A stretch of 64,000 bases of DNA from Warburgia ugandensis (GCA_035236585.1 CP141133.1:42797729-42861728), one strand, 5' to 3'. Positions 13,406 to 27,293 are shown, numbered from the stretch's first letter. Made by a program: numbers and translations. Notes: generated by a model not told the origin, from the letters alone.

Positions 13406-14502
13406 TGTAATAATTGTAAATTGATTAAGAAAATCAATTTAGTTTAAATTGCTAGAAATTTTGGGCTGGAATATTAGGTTATTAGAAATTCTCTTTTCAT
13501 CAAAACATGATTTAAAATTTACATATTATGAATGTACTAAAAACACCAATCGAAATGACACTAAGTACATTCAATTTCGAATTAAAATGAAAACCCTAAA
13601 TTTTCTCCATTTTTATGAATAAAAGGGTAAAATGGTAATTTTGAGTTTGGGAGAATAAAATGGAATTTTCTCCATAAAAGGGTAAAATGTTCCTTTCACT
13701 CCTTCATGGGGACCACAAGGGGCACACAAATGAATCCAACGACCATAAAACATGTAATGAGTGGTCAAACCACTACCACCTGATAGTGGAGGATCCAATG
13801 TTAATTTAATATTCAAAAGAATTGAAACATAATTATTGCATGTAATTAGGAAAAATTCAAAAACATCTAAAAATACACCTCCAAAAATGTTCATTAAAAT
13901 TTTCACAAAATTACCTTGCTTACCCTTAAAAACCAAATATAGTTTCCTTCCCGAAATTCTAAAACTCCCAAAAATCTACCTTCTTGCACTTTCTCCCTCC
14001 TCTCTCTAGACTCAAACAAGAGACCTAAATTCAATTAGGCACTCTGTTCCAAATCAAATCTCAAAAATCCCACCATCCATACGATCCTAGACTACCTTAT
14101 CTACAAAAATCCCTAATCAATTTCATGATCGAATGGTACAATCAACGGGAAATCACAAAACAAGTAATCATCAGGCTATCTTATCATCAAAGGGGTAGTA
14201 ATTTAAAAGTGGACTGTAAATCTAAGTTTTTCTCCAATCAGGTAAGTCGAAACACTTCTTATACTTATTTCATGTTAGTTTATGTAAATCTTATTTTTCT
14301 AAAATTAGTTTTAGGTTAGAAATAATAACAATCAAGTAAGGATAAGAAACCTTAATTTTTGGATGATGGAGGGCTCAAATGGAAAATATGATCCAGCCAA
14401 TCAATCCAGAAGGGTCCAAAACCCCTAGGGTAAAATTTTTAAGAAATTTTATAGAGTTTTGAGCCTTTGATTTAAGAGGAATTGATTGGACTGTTCAATC
14501 TT
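1221..14502 (+). repeat. Higher-order unit U1 (13.3 kb, satellite plus LTR fragment)
   Basis: The unit starts at the motif CCACCCCACTCCAGTC, which recurs at 14503 and 17224. It holds about 12.2 kb of satellite followed by an LTR fragment. Distinctive monomers pair with the third copy: a monomer with CATATGCA at about 1510 and 7450 matches about 18217 and 24296; a TA-run before (GA)n at 7206 matches 24080; a shortened monomer reading ATTGCAAGAGAAGAAG at 8543 matches about 25667; CCAGAAGAGCTTAG near 11960 matches about 28998. The offset stays at 16.7-17.1 kb throughout, so the two intervals are collinear. Identity to the third copy is roughly 85% by eye. Confidence 0.85.
13406..14502 (+). mobile_element. 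LTR fragment, copy 1 (Ty3-like, unnamed family)
   Basis: An AT-rich non-satellite segment begins with TGTAATAATTG directly after the satellite pentamer AACAC and ends where satellite resumes with CCACCCCACTCCAGTC. The first ~590 bp aligns with the solo LTR at 30441-32389, whose far end reads GTCGTCACA. The TGTAAT...GTCGTCACA termini parallel those of the Tekay LTRs here, so I read it as the U3-side part of an LTR lying on the plus strand. It is a broken, incomplete fossil with no coding region. A consensus splice-donor-like CAGGTAAGT lies near 14239; its meaning is unknown. Nearly identical (about 98% by eye) to the copy at 16127. Confidence 0.75.
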
Positions 14503-14516
14503 CCACCCCACTCCAG

Positions 14517-14576
<60 letters not shown>

Positions 14577-16126
14577 AGAAGAAGAATTTCAAAATGTAGG
14601 GGGTCATTTTCATAACGACACCCTCTTACTTCGACACTATGTCAACAACACATCACCACTATGCCTGCATCAAAAAATGGCAAGCCCAGCCCTTCTCCTA
14701 TAAATATATATATATATGAGAGAGGGAGAGAGAATAAGAGAATTAAAATGCAGGGGATCATTTTGATAATGTCACCCCCTCCCTCAATGCTGCATATGCA
14801 TCACATCAACATTGTGTCTGCACCAAAAAGGGTAGGCATCGCTCCTCCCTAGTCCAAAGAAAAGAGAGAGAGAGAGAAGAACAAGAAGAAGAAGAAATTC
14901 ATAATTTAGAGAGTCATTTTGATAACAACACCCCCTCCCCCCCAACAATATGTCAGTGCAGCATCACCACTATGTTTTCTCCTGAAAATGGCGAGCGCTG
15001 TGCCACTTGAGGCAAAAAGAGAGAGAGAGAGAGAGAAGATGTCATTCAAAACAGTGGGGGTCATTTGGATAATGACACCCGATCCCTTTCACACTGCGTC
15101 AGTGCCGCATCACGACCACATCATCATCGTTTTTGTGCTAGAAAAGCGTAGGCTCCTACCCTCTCTGGGTAAAAAAACAAATAAAAGAGTGATAAGAAGA
15201 GATTCAAAATGCAAGGGGTCATTTTTTGTAATGACCCCCGCTCCCTTCAACATTGTGTTGGAGCTGCATGCCGCTGCATCACCACCATGTCTGCAGAAAA
15301 AATGGGTAGGTATCGTCCCTCTCCAGTAAAATAAAAAATAGAGAGAGAATTAGAGATTCAAAACACAAGGGGTCGTTATGATAATGACAGCCCCTCCCTT
15401 CGAGACTACATAGGTGCCACATCACCACTATGTCTGTGCCAAAAAATGGTAGGAGCCATCCCTCTCTGATAAAAGAGAGAGAGAGAGAGAAATGAAGAGG
15501 TTCAAAAAGCTAGCGATCATTTTGATAATGGCACCCCCTCCCTCCAAAACTACATCGTGCCACATCACCCCCGTGTCTTCATTGGAAAAGGGTACTCTCT
15601 AGTAAAAACAAGAGCAAACGAAGAAGAGATTGAAAATACAATAGGTTGTTTTCATAATGACAACCCATCCCGTTACATTTAATTAGTGCCACGTCACTAC
15701 TATGTCTGCACAAAAAATGGGTAGGGATTGCTCCTCTCCCATGAAAAAAAAAATATAGAGAGAGAGACGAAGAGATTCAAAACGTAGGAATCTTTTTTTA
15801 CAACGACACCCGTCCCTCCAAACTGCATCAGCGCTGCTTCATCACCATGTCACCATTGTCTACGCTGAAAAGTGGTTGGCACACTACCCCTCTTTGGGAA
15901 AAAAAAATTAAAGAGAGAGAAGAAGAGATTCAAAATGCACGGGGTCATTTTGATAATGACACCTCCTCCCTCCAACACTGCATTAGTGCCATATCACCAC
16001 TATGACTATGCCAAAAAATTTTAGGCGTCGCCCCTCTCTTCTCAAAAAAAGAAAAGAGAGAGGGAAGAAGGAGAGATTCAAAATGTAGGTTGTCATTTTG
16101 ATAACAACACCCCCTTTGTCCAACAC
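14503..16126 (+). repeat. Satellite array, forward block 2
   Basis: About 11 forward monomers lie between the two LTR-fragment copies. The first ~360 bp matches 1221-1590. From about 14885 onward it matches 12180-13405 closely, including the odd monomers reading ACAATATGTCAG and GAGCTGCATGCC. The switch lies inside the (GA)n/GAAGAA linker at about 14861-14885. The block starts with one of the longest (GA)n runs of the window. Confidence 0.93.
14519..14574 (+). repeat. (GA)n microsatellite, about 27 units
   Basis: An uninterrupted GA run in a satellite linker just downstream of LTR-fragment copy 1. The equivalent linker in the next unit (17242-17262) is much shorter, so this tract has changed length since duplication. 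Confidence 0.97.
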
Positions 16127-17223
16127 TGTAATAATTGTAAATTGATAAAGAAAATCAATTTAGTTTGAATTGCTAGAAATTTTGGGCTGGAATATTAGGT
16201 TATTAGAAATTCTCTTTTCATCAAAACATGATTTAAAATTTACATATTATGAATGTACTAAAAAAACCGATTGAAATGACACTAAGTACATTCCATTTCG
16301 AATTAAAATGAAAACCCCTAATTTTCTCCATTTTTATGAATAAAAGGGTAAAATGGTAATTTTGAGTTTGGGAGAATAAAATGGAATTTTCTCCATGAAA
16401 GGGTAAAATGTTCCTTTCACTCCTTCGTGGGGCGCACAAGGGGCACACAAATGAATCCAACGACCATAAAACATGTAATGAGTGGTCAAACCACTACCAC
16501 CTGATAGTGGAGGATCCAATGTTAATTTAATATTCAAAAGAATTGAAACATAATTATTGCATGTAATTAGGAAAAATTCAAAAACATCTAAAAATACACC
16601 TCCAAAAATGTTCATTAAAATTTTCACAAAATTACCTTCCTTACCCTCAAAAACCAAATATAGTTTCCTTCCCGAAATTCTAAAACTCCCAAAAATCTAC
16701 CTTCTTGCACTTTCTCCCTCCTCTCTCTAGACTCAAACAAGAGACCTAAATTCAATTAGGCACTCTGTTCCAAATCAAATCTCAAAAATCCCACCATCCA
16801 TACGATCCTAGACTACCTTATCTACAAAAATCCCTAATCAATTTCATGATCGAATGGTGCAATCAACAGGAAATCACAAAACAAGTAATCATCAGGCTAT
16901 CTTATCATCAAAGGGGTAGTAATTTAAAAGTGGACTGTAAATCTAAGTTTTTCTCCAATCAGGTAAGTCGAAACACTTCTTATACTTATTTCATGTTAGT
17001 TTATGTAAATCTTATTTTTCTAAAATTAGTTTTAGGTTAAAAATAATAACAATCAAGTAAGGACAAGAAACCTTAAGTTTTGGATGATGGAGGGCTCAAA
17101 TGGAAAATATGATCCAGCCAATCAATCCAGAAGGGTCCAAAACCCCTAGGGTAGAATTTTTAAGAAATTTGATAGAGTTTTGAGCCTTTGATTGAATAGG
17201 AATTGATTGGACTGTTCAATCTT
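16127..17223 (+). mobile_element. LTR fragment, copy 2 (duplicate of 13406-14502)
   Basis: The same LTR fragment with the same left junction (AACAC then TGTAATAATTG) and the same right junction (CCACCCCACTCCAGTC). I count on the order of 20 differences from copy 1 over 1.09 kb. It arrived here by duplication of the satellite-LTR unit, not by a second insertion, because the flanking monomers are duplicated with it. Broken, non-coding fossil. Confidence 0.78.
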
Positions 17224-17559
17224 CCACCCCACTCCAGTCAAAGAGAGAGATAGAGAGAGAGAAGAAGAAGAAGAATATCAAAATGCAGGGGGTCATTTTG
17301 ATAACGACACCCTCTCACTTCAACACGATGTCAACAACACATCACCACTATGCCTGCATCAAAAAATGGCAAGCCCAGCCCTTCTCCTATAAAAAAATAA
17401 AAAAATAAAAAGAAATTATGAGAGTGGGAGAGAGAATAAGAGAATTAAAATGCAGGGGATCGTTTTGATAATGTCACCCCCTCCCTCAATGCTGCATATG
17501 CATCACATCACCATTGTGTCTGCACCAAAAAGGGTAGGGATTGCTCCTCCCTAGTCCAA

Positions 17560-17594
<35 letters not shown>

Positions 17595-19467
17595 AGAAGA
17601 GATTCATAATGTAGAGAGTCATTTTGATAACAACACCCCCTCCCCCAAACAATATGTCAGCGCAGCATCACCACTATGTTTTCTCCTAAAAATGGCGGGC
17701 GCTGTGCCTCTTAAGGCAAAAAAAAAAATAAGAGAGAGAGAGAGAAGATGTCATTCAAAACAGACGGGTTCATTTCGATAATGACACCCCATCCCTTTGA
17801 CACTGCGTCAGTGCCGCATCACGACCACATCATCATCGTTTCTGTGCCAGAAAAGGGTAGGCTCCTACCCTCTCTCGGTAAAAAAACAAATAAAAGACTG
17901 ATGACAAGAGATTCAAAATGCAATGGGTCATTTTTTGTAACGACCCCCGCTCCCTTCAACATTGTGTTAGAGCTGCATGCCACTACATCACCACCATGTC
18001 TGCGGCAAAAATGGGTAGGTATCGTCCCTCTCCAGTAAAATAAAAAATAGAGAGAGAATTAGAGATTCAAAACACAAGGGGTCGTTATGATAATGACAGC
18101 CCCTCCCTTCGACATTGGTGCCATCCCTCTCCTATAAGAAAATATATATATGAGAGAGGGAGAGAGAATAAGAGAATTAAAATGCAGGGGATCATTTTGA
18201 TAATGTCACCCCCTCCCTCAACGCTGCATATGCATCACATCACAATTGTGTCTGCACCAAAAAGGGTAGGCATCTCTCCTCCCTAGTCAAAAGAAGAGAG
18301 GGAGAAGAGGAGATTCAAAACACGGGAGTTTGTTTCCATAATGACACCCCCTCCCTCCGACACTGCATCGGTGCTGCATCCCCATTGCATCACCATCATG
18401 GCTGCACTAGAAAAGGGTAGACGCCACCCCTGTCCCATCAAAAAAAATTTTGAGAGAGAAGAAAGATTGAAAATGCAAGGGGTTTTTTTGAACACTACAC
18501 ACCCTCATTCCGACACTACATCGACACTGTGTCACCACTATGTCTGCACTAGAAAAGGGCGTGACGCCCCTTTACCCTAAAAAAAAAAATGAGGACGAAG
18601 AAGACATTCAAAATGCTGGGGGTCCTTTTAATGACAACACCCCACCCTCTAACATTACATCAGCACCATGACACCAACGCATCACCATTGTATTTGCACC
18701 AGAAAAGGTTAAGCACCGCCCCTCTCTGGTAAAACAAAAAGAGTGCGGAAAAGAGATTCAAAATGTAGGGTGTCATTTTCATTACAACACCCCTCCGACA
18801 CTATGTTAGCGCCTTGTCACGACCATGAAACAATCAAGTCTACACCAAAAGAGAGTAGGTGCCGGCCCTCTCCCATCACAAAAAAAAAAAAAGAGAGAGA
18901 GAGAAGAGGATATTCAACCTGTAGGGAGTAGTTTTCATAATGGTAACCCCTCAATCCTATACTACATCAATACCACATCACCACCTCATCACCGCTATGT
19001 TTGTGTCGGAAAAGGGAAAGTGGCGACTGTCTTTGGTAAAAAAAAAAAAAAAAAAAAAAGAGGGAGATGAAGAGATTCAAAACATAGGGGATCATTTCAT
19101 TGACAACACACCCTCCCTCCAACACTGCATTAGCGTCGTGTCACTACCGCATCACCATTGTGTTTGCATCGGGAAAGGGTTGGCACCACCCCTCTCTAGT
19201 GAAAAAAAACGGAGAGAAAGAAGATGATTTTCAAAACATAGGGGGTCATTTTGATAATGACACCTCATCCCTCTAACACTGTACCAGTGCTGCATCACTG
19301 TCGTGTCTGCACTGGAAAAGGGGAGGCCTCACTCCTCTCCAGTAAAAAAAAAGAAAAAGAGTGAGAAGAAGAGATTCAAATGAGGGGGGTCGTTATGACA
19401 CTGTATCAACGGTGCATCACCACCATGTATACACTGGAAAAGGGTAGCTACTGCCCCTCTCTGGTAG

Positions 19468-19509
<42 letters not shown>

Positions 19510-19796
19510 ATTCAAAACATAGGGGTTCGTTTTGAGAACAACACCTCATCCCTCTGACACTCCATCAACACCATGTCACCACTGTGTTTATGTCGAAAAA
19601 GGGTAGGCACTGCCCCTCAATGGTTAAAAAAAAAAGGAGGGAGAGGAGAGAAGAAGAGATTCAAAACACAAGGGCCATTTTGATAATGACACCCCCTCCC
19701 CCTGACATAGCATTAGCACTGCATCACCACCACATCACCACTATGTCTATGCTGAAAAATGGTAGGCATCACCCCTCTTCGGTCAAAATAAAAAAA

Positions 19797-19835
<39 letters not shown>

Positions 19836-20109
19836 ACATATTCAAAATGTAAGGGATCGTTTTGATAATGACACCTCCCTTCGACACTGTGTCCGCACCA
19901 TGTGACCACCCCATCACCAAGTTGTCTGTGCCAGAATAGGGTAGGTGACACCACTCTCTAGTAAAAAAAAGGGGAGAGAGAGAAGAAGAGTTTAATAATG
20001 ATGGCGGTCGTTTTGATAATGACACCCCCTCCCTCCAGCACTGTGTTAACAGCGCATCACCATTGTTATTGCACCCAAAAATGGTAGAAATGGCCCCTCT
20101 CCTATCAAC

Positions 20110-20145
<36 letters not shown>

Positions 20146-23100
20146 AGAGATTCAAAATGCAAGGGGTCTTTTTGATAATCACACCGCCTCCCTCTGACAT
20201 TGCATCAATGTTGCGTCACCACTATGTCTGCAGTTTAAAAGGGTAGGAGCTGCCCATCTTCGATCAACAAAAAAAAGAGGTAGCGAGAGAGAAGAAGAGA
20301 TTCAAAACATAGGGGTCATTTTGATAATGACACTCCATCCCTCCAACACTGTGTTAATGCCACATCACCACAGTGTTTACACGAAAAAGGGTTGGTGGAG
20401 CCCCTCTTTAGTAAAAAAAAAATGAGAGAGAGAGAAGAAGAGATTGAAAATGTCGGGATTCATTTTGATAATGATAACCCCTACCTCCAACACTGCATTA
20501 GCACCACATCACCACTACATCAGCACTATGTCTACGCTCCCCTCTTCGATAAAAAAAATAGAGAGAGAAGAAGAGGTTCACAAAGTAGGGGTTGTTTTGA
20601 TTACTACACCCCCTCCCTTCGACACTGCATCAGCACCGCTTCCTCACCATGTCTTTGCCAAAAAAGGGTAGGTGCTGCCCCTCTCTATTCGAAAAAAAGA
20701 AAAAGAGGGAGAGGAAGAGATTCAAAATGCATGGGGTTTTCTTTATAATGATACTGCCTCCCTCCGACACTACATCAGCAACACATCACTAACATGTCTA
20801 AATCAAAAAAGGGTGGGCGTCAGGGAAAAAAATAAAATAGAGAGAGAGACAATAAGAGATTCAAAATAAAGGGGGTCATTTTGATAACAACACCCCACCC
20901 TTCGACACATCATTATCCAACATCACCAATGTGTTTGGCTAGAAAAGGTTACATGCTGCACCTCTCCAATAATAAAAAAATAAAGAGAGAGAGAGAGAGA
21001 GAAGGAGAAGAAATTCAAAATGCAGGGGCTCATTTTGATAATGACACCCCTTCCCTCTGCCACATCACCACTATGCAAGTGCCCAAAAAGGTTAGGCTTT
21101 GACCCTCTCTGGTCAAGAGAGAGAGAATAAGAGATTTGAAACACAGGTGGTCATTTTGATAATGACACCCCATCCTTGTGACATTGCATCAGTGCCACAT
21201 CATCATTGCATCACCACCATGTTTGCGCCAAAAATGTGTAGGTACCACCCCTCTATGGTAAAACAAATGAGTGGGAAGAACAGATTCAAAATGTAGGGGG
21301 TCATTTTGATAACGACACCACCTCTTCTAACATTGTGTTTGCATTGCGTCACCACTCTGTCTGCGCCAGAAAAGGTCAGGTGCTAGCACTCTCCAGTGGA
21401 AGAAAAGGACAAAGATGAAGAGATTCAAAACTTTAGGGGTAGTTTTGATAATGACACCCCATCCCTCTGACACTACGTCAGAGCCGCGTCAACATTGTGT
21501 CTGTGCAGGAATAGGAGTCGCCCCTCTCCTGTAAAAAAAAAAGAGAGCAGGAAGAAGAGATTCAAAACGCATGGTGTTATTTTGATAACTACACTCCCTC
21601 CCTCCAACACTGCATTGCCGCTGCATCCCCACCATGTCTACACTGGAAAAGGGTAAGGGCCGCCCCTCTCCAAGCAAAACAAAATAGAGGAAGAGGAAGA
21701 GATTCAAAATGCATGGGGTCCTTTTTGTAACGACACCACCTCACTCCGACATTGCATCAGTGCCATGTCATTGCTGTGTCTACACCAAAAAAGGGTAGGT
21801 GCCGACCCTCTCCAGTCAAAGAGAGAGAGAGAGAGAGTAAAAAAAGATATTCAAAATGCAGGGTTCTATTCCGATAACGACACCACCTACCTCGACACTA
21901 CATCAGCATCGTGTCACAACTATGTCTATGTCAGAAAAGGATGAGTACCGCACCTCTCCAGTAGAAAAAAAAGAGAGACAAAAAAAGAGATTTAAAATGT
22001 AGGGGGTCATTTTGATAATGACACCCCATCCCTCAGATATTGCATCAGTGCCGCGTCACCACTGTGTCTATACTCGAAAAGGGTAGGCACCACCCGTCTC
22101 TGTTCTAAAAATAAGAAAGATAAGAAGATATTCAAAACGTTGGGGGTTTTGATAATGACACCCCTACCCTCTAGTACTACATCAGTATTGCGACGCCATT
22201 GTGTCTACCTTAGAAAAGTGTAGGTGGCGCCCCTCTTCGGTTGAAAAAAAAGGTGAGAAAAAGTGGTTCAAAATGCCCGGGTCATTTTGATAACAACATC
22301 CCCTCCCTCTGATATTGCATTAGCACTGCATCAACACTATTATGGACGGAGTAGGTAAGCTTCTCCCCTCTTCTATAAGCAAAAAAGGGAGAGAGAGAGA
22401 GAGAGAGAAGAAGAAGAGATTGAATACATGGGGGGTCATTTTGATAATGACACCCCATCCCTTTGACAGTATCTCAGCACCGTGTTAACAATGCGTCTAC
22501 GCCAAAAAAGGGTAGGGTAGGAGCTGCCCTCCCCTAGAAAAAAAGGAGAGTGAGAGAAGAGATTCAAAAAGCAAAGGGTCGTTTTGATAACTACACCCCC
22601 TCCCTCCAACACTGCATCGACGCTACACCCCCACCGTGTCCATGCCAGAAAAGGGTAAGCGCTACCCCTCTCTGGTTAAAAGAAAATGCAGGGAGAGGAA
22701 GAGATTCAAAACACATGAGGTCTTTTTTATAACAACCCCGCCCCCCCTCTGACATTGCATCAGTGCCACATCATTGCTGTGTCTGCATTGAAAATGGGTA
22801 GGCACTACCCCTCTCAGGGCAATGAAAGAGAGAGAGAGAGAGAGAGAGAGAGATTCAAAATGTAGGGGGTCATTTTGATGACGACACCACCTCTCTCTGA
22901 CACTGCTTCAACATCGTGTCACAACTATGTCTGTGTCAGAAAAGGATGCGTGCCACACCTCTCCAGTCAATGAGACAGAGAGAGAGAGAAGAGATTTAAA
23001 ATGCAGGGAATCATTTTGATAATGACACCCCTCCCTCAGACACTACATAAGCCCGGCATCACCACTGTGTCTGCGCCCAAAAAGGGTAGACGTTGCCCCT

Positions 23101-26100
23101 CTTTAAACTACAAAAAAAAAAAGATAAGAAGAGATTCAAAAATCTAGGGGTTGTTTTGATAATGACACCCCCACCCATTCGTACTGCGTCAATGCTATGA
23201 CAACATTATGTCTACTCCGAAAAAGGGTTGGCGGCGCCCCACTTTGGTAAAATAAAAAAGGCTGAGAAAAAGTGATTCAAAACACATTGGGTCATTTTGA
23301 TAACAACACTCCCTCCCTTTGACACTGCGTCAGCATCGTGTCAACGTTGTGTCTGGCCAGAGTAGGGTAGGTTTCACCCGTCTTTTGTCAAAAACAAAAA
23401 TTGAGAGAGAGAGAGAGAGAAGAAGACATTGAATATACAGGGGATCATTTTGATAATGGCACCCTCTCCCTTCGACATCGAGTTAGTGGTGCATCACAAT
23501 TGTGTTTGCACCGAAAAAGGGTTGGTGTGCTGCCACTCTTTGGTCAAGAGAGAGAGAGAGAGAAGTGATTCAAAACGTAGGGGATCATTTTGATTATGAC
23601 ACCCCTCCCTCCGACAACGCATCAACGTTGCGTTATCATTGTGTCTGCACTAGAAATTAGTAGGCTGTGCCGCTTTCCCATAAATAAAAAAGAGGGAGAG
23701 AAGAAGAGATTGAAAACACAAGCTTTCGTGTTGACAATGACACCCCCTCCCTGTGACATTGCATCCACACCATGTCACCATCGTGTCTGCACCAAAAAAG
23801 AGTAGGTGTTGCTGTCGTCTTATAAAAAAAAAGGATAGCAATGAAAGATTCAAAACACAGGGGGTCATCAGTGCTACATCACTACTATCTCTGCACCGAA
23901 ATAGGGTAGGTACTGCCCATTTCCAATAAAAAAAAATAAAGAGAGGGAGAGAGAAGAAAAGATTCAAAATGCAAGGGGTTGTTTCGATAATGACAGCCCC
24001 ACCCTCAAACATCGCTTCAACGCTGCCTCACCACCATGTTAGCACAGGAATAAGGTAGGCATCGCCCCTCTCAGGTAAAATATATATATGAGAGAGAAAA
24101 AGAAATTCATAACATAGGGGTCATTTTGATAACTACACCCCCTCACTCCAACACTATCTCAATGACGTGTCACCACTATGTCTGCCCCAAAAATTGGTAG
24201 GCTCCGGCCTTCTCTGGTCAAAATAAAAAAATTAGAGGGAGAAAAAGATATTCAAAATGCAGGGGATCGTTTTGATAATGACACCCCCTCCCTCGATACT
24301 ACATATGCACCATGTCACCACCCTCCAACACTGCATCTGCATACATCACCACTGTGTCTGCACCAGAAAAGGGTAGGCACTGCCCCTCTCTGGTCAATAA
24401 AACAAAAGAGAGAGAGAGAGAAGAAGAGATTCAAAATGCAAGGGGTCATTTTGATAACCATAACCCCTCCCTGACAACACTCCATCAGCGTCATGTCACC
24501 ACTATGTCTGTGCCAAAAAAGTAAAGGCACAACCCTTCTCTAGTAAAAAAAAAGAGAGAAGAAAAGATTTAAAATGCATGGGGTCATTTTGATGACGACA
24601 TCCCCTCCCTTCGACACTACGTCAGCACCATGTCACCACTGTGTCTGTGCCAGAAAAGGGTAGGCACCGCCACCCCTTTACAGTTAAAAAAAAAAAAAGA
24701 AGCTAAGTGAGAGAAGAAAAAATGCAAAATGTAGGGGGTCATTTTGATAATTACACCCCATCCCTTTGACATTGCATCAACGTCGTGTCACCACTATGTC
24801 AGCACCAGAAAAGGGCACACACCATCCCTCTTCGTTCAAAAAAAAAAAGAAGTGAGAAGAAGAGATTCAAAACATAGGGGGCCATTTAGATAAATACACC
24901 CACTCCCTCCAATAATGCCTCTACACCACGTCACCATTACATCACCACCGTGTCTATGCCAGAAAAGGGTAGGTGCCGCCTCTCTCTTGGCATAAATAAA
25001 AAAAGAGAGAGTCAGCAGAAGAGATTCAAAATGCAAGGGTCATTTTGATAATGACACCCCCTCCCAACGACACTATGTCAGTGCCACATCATCACCATGC
25101 CTACTCCAAAAAAGGATAGGTGCTGCCCCTCTCCAATCACAATATATAGAGGGAGAGAGAAGAAGCAATTAAAAACATTGGGGGTCATTTTAATAATGAC
25201 AGCCCTCCCTTCGAAACTACATCAATGCTATGTCACCACTGCATCACCACCGTGTCTACACCAAAATAGGGTAGGCATCGCCCTCTCCCGTAAAGAAAAA
25301 AAGAGAGATAGAGAGAAGAAGAGATTCAATAGGTAGGGGTCATTTTTTATAATGACACCACCTCCCTCCGACACAACCTCAACGCCGCTTCACCACTATG
25401 TCTACATTGGAAAATGGTAGGCACCGCACCTCTTCGGTAAAAAATAAACAGAGAGAGAGATAAGAAGAGATTCAAAATGTAGAGGTTCATTTTGATAATG
25501 ACATCCCATCCCTCTAAAACTACATTAGTCCCATGTCACCATCGTGTCTACAACAGAAAATGGTAGGTGCTACCCCTCTCTAATAAAAAAAAAAAAGAGA
25601 GAGAAGAGATTCAGAAAGGAGAGGCTTGTTTTGATAACAACACCCCTCCCTTTGACACAATGTCATTGTTGCAAGAGAAGAAGAGATTCAAAACGCAGAG
25701 GGCCATTTTGATAACGACACCCTCTCCCTCAGGCCCTACATCAGTGCCATGTCACCACTACATCCCCACTGTGTCTTTGTAGGAAAAGGGAAGGCTGTGG
25801 CCCTCTCTAGTAAAAAAGATATAGAGAGAGAGAAGAAGAGATTCAATACATAGTTGGTCATTTTGATAATGACACCCCATCCCTCTGGCACTAGTGCTGC
25901 ATCACCATCATGTCTACGTTGGGAAAGAGTAGGCGTAAAAAAAAGGAGTGAGAAGAAGCAATTCAAACCGTAGGGATCATTTTGATAATAACACCACCAC
26001 CCTCCGACACTGCATCACCACTGTGTTTGCACCACATAATGCTAGGTATAGCCCCTCTCCTGTCACAAAAATAAAAAGGAGAGAGAAGAGGAGATTCAAA

Positions 26101-27134
26101 ATGCAAGGGGTAATTTTGACAATGATACCCCCTCCCTCCGACACTGCATCAGCACCACGTTACCACCGAGTCACCAGTGTGTCTATGCTAAAAAGGGTAG
26201 GCACCACCACTCTCCAGTCAAAGAAAAAAAGAAAGAGAGAAGAAGAGATTCAAAATGCAATGGTTGTTTTGATAACGACAACCCCTCCCTCTGACACTAC
26301 ATCAGTGCCACTTCAATACTTGTGTTTGCTCTGAAAATGGGTCTGTGTCTCCCCCCTCTGATCAAAAATAAAAAACAGAATGGTAAGAAGAAAAGATTCA
26401 AAATGCCAGGGGTTATTTTGATAACGACACCCCCTCCCTTCGACATTGCATCAGTGCAGTGCCACCACTGCATCACCACCGTGTCTATGACGGAAAAGGT
26501 TAGGCACCACCCCTCTCCTATTAAAAAAGAAAGAGAAATAAATAGATATTCAAAATGCAGGGGGTCATTTTGATAACAGCACCCCATCACTTTGACACTG
26601 CATCAACATCGCGTCACCACTATGTCTATGCCAAAAAAGGGTAGGCAACACCCCTATCAGGTTAAAAAGAGAGAGAGAGAGAGGGAGAAGAAGATATTCA
26701 ATATGCAGAGGGGCAATTTGATAACAACACCCCCACCCTCCAACATTGTGTCAGAGCTGGGTTCCCATGGTGTCTGTGCTGAAGAATGGTAGGCGCCGCT
26801 CCTCTCCAGTAAACAAGAAAAAATATAGAGAGAGAAGAAGAAGAAGAGACTTAAGACACTGGAGGTCATTTTGAAAACGACACACCCTCCCTCTAACATT
26901 GATTTAGAACGACATCACCACCATGTCAAGACTAGAAAAGGAGAGGTGCCACCCCTCTCCGGTAAAAAAGAAAAAAGAAAAAAGAGGAGGGTGAGACAAG
27001 AAGAGATTCAAAACACTAGGGTTCATTTTGATAACGACACCCCTTGCCTCCGACACTATATTAGCACTGTGACACGACTGCATCGCCATAGTGTTTGCAC
27101 CATAAAAGGGTAGGTGTCTCCCCTCTCTTGTAAA

Positions 27135-27141
<7 letters not shown>

Positions 27142-27165
<24 letters not shown>

Positions 27166-27166
27166 G
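27142..27166 (+). repeat. (GACA)n short tandem repeat
   Basis: About five to six GACA units inside a satellite linker that elsewhere reads (GA)n. The interruption marks this monomer and is not seen in its partner 17.1 kb upstream. Confidence 0.9.
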
Positions 27167-27293
27167 AAGAAGAGATTCAAAATACAGGGGTCATTTTTTA
27201 TAACGACACCTCCACCCTCGAACATTGCATTTATGCCGCTTCACCACTGTGTCTGCACTTGAAAATAGTAGGTGCCACCCCTCTCCAGTCAAG

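Larger units (their letters stand above)
14503..17223 (+). repeat. Higher-order unit U2 (2.72 kb, shortened copy of U1)
   Basis: It contains the start and the end of U1 with about 10.5 kb of the interior missing, plus its own copy of the LTR fragment. The bounding motif CCACCCCACTCCAGTC lies at 14503 and again at 17224. The LTR portions of U1 and U2 are about 98% identical by eye and the satellite portions close to that, so this duplication is much younger than the 17-kb one. The junction within a GA tract fits unequal exchange or replication slippage between linkers. Confidence 0.85.

Noticed and set aside
13613-13936. A 107-codon minus-strand frame with a near-identical copy at 16334-16657, and a 64-codon plus-strand frame at 14125-14319 with a copy at 16846-17040, suggestive of a duplicated gene.
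   Set aside because: Both lie within LTR fragments that were duplicated as part of a satellite unit; conservation reflects recent duplication. No family resemblance or codon bias seen.
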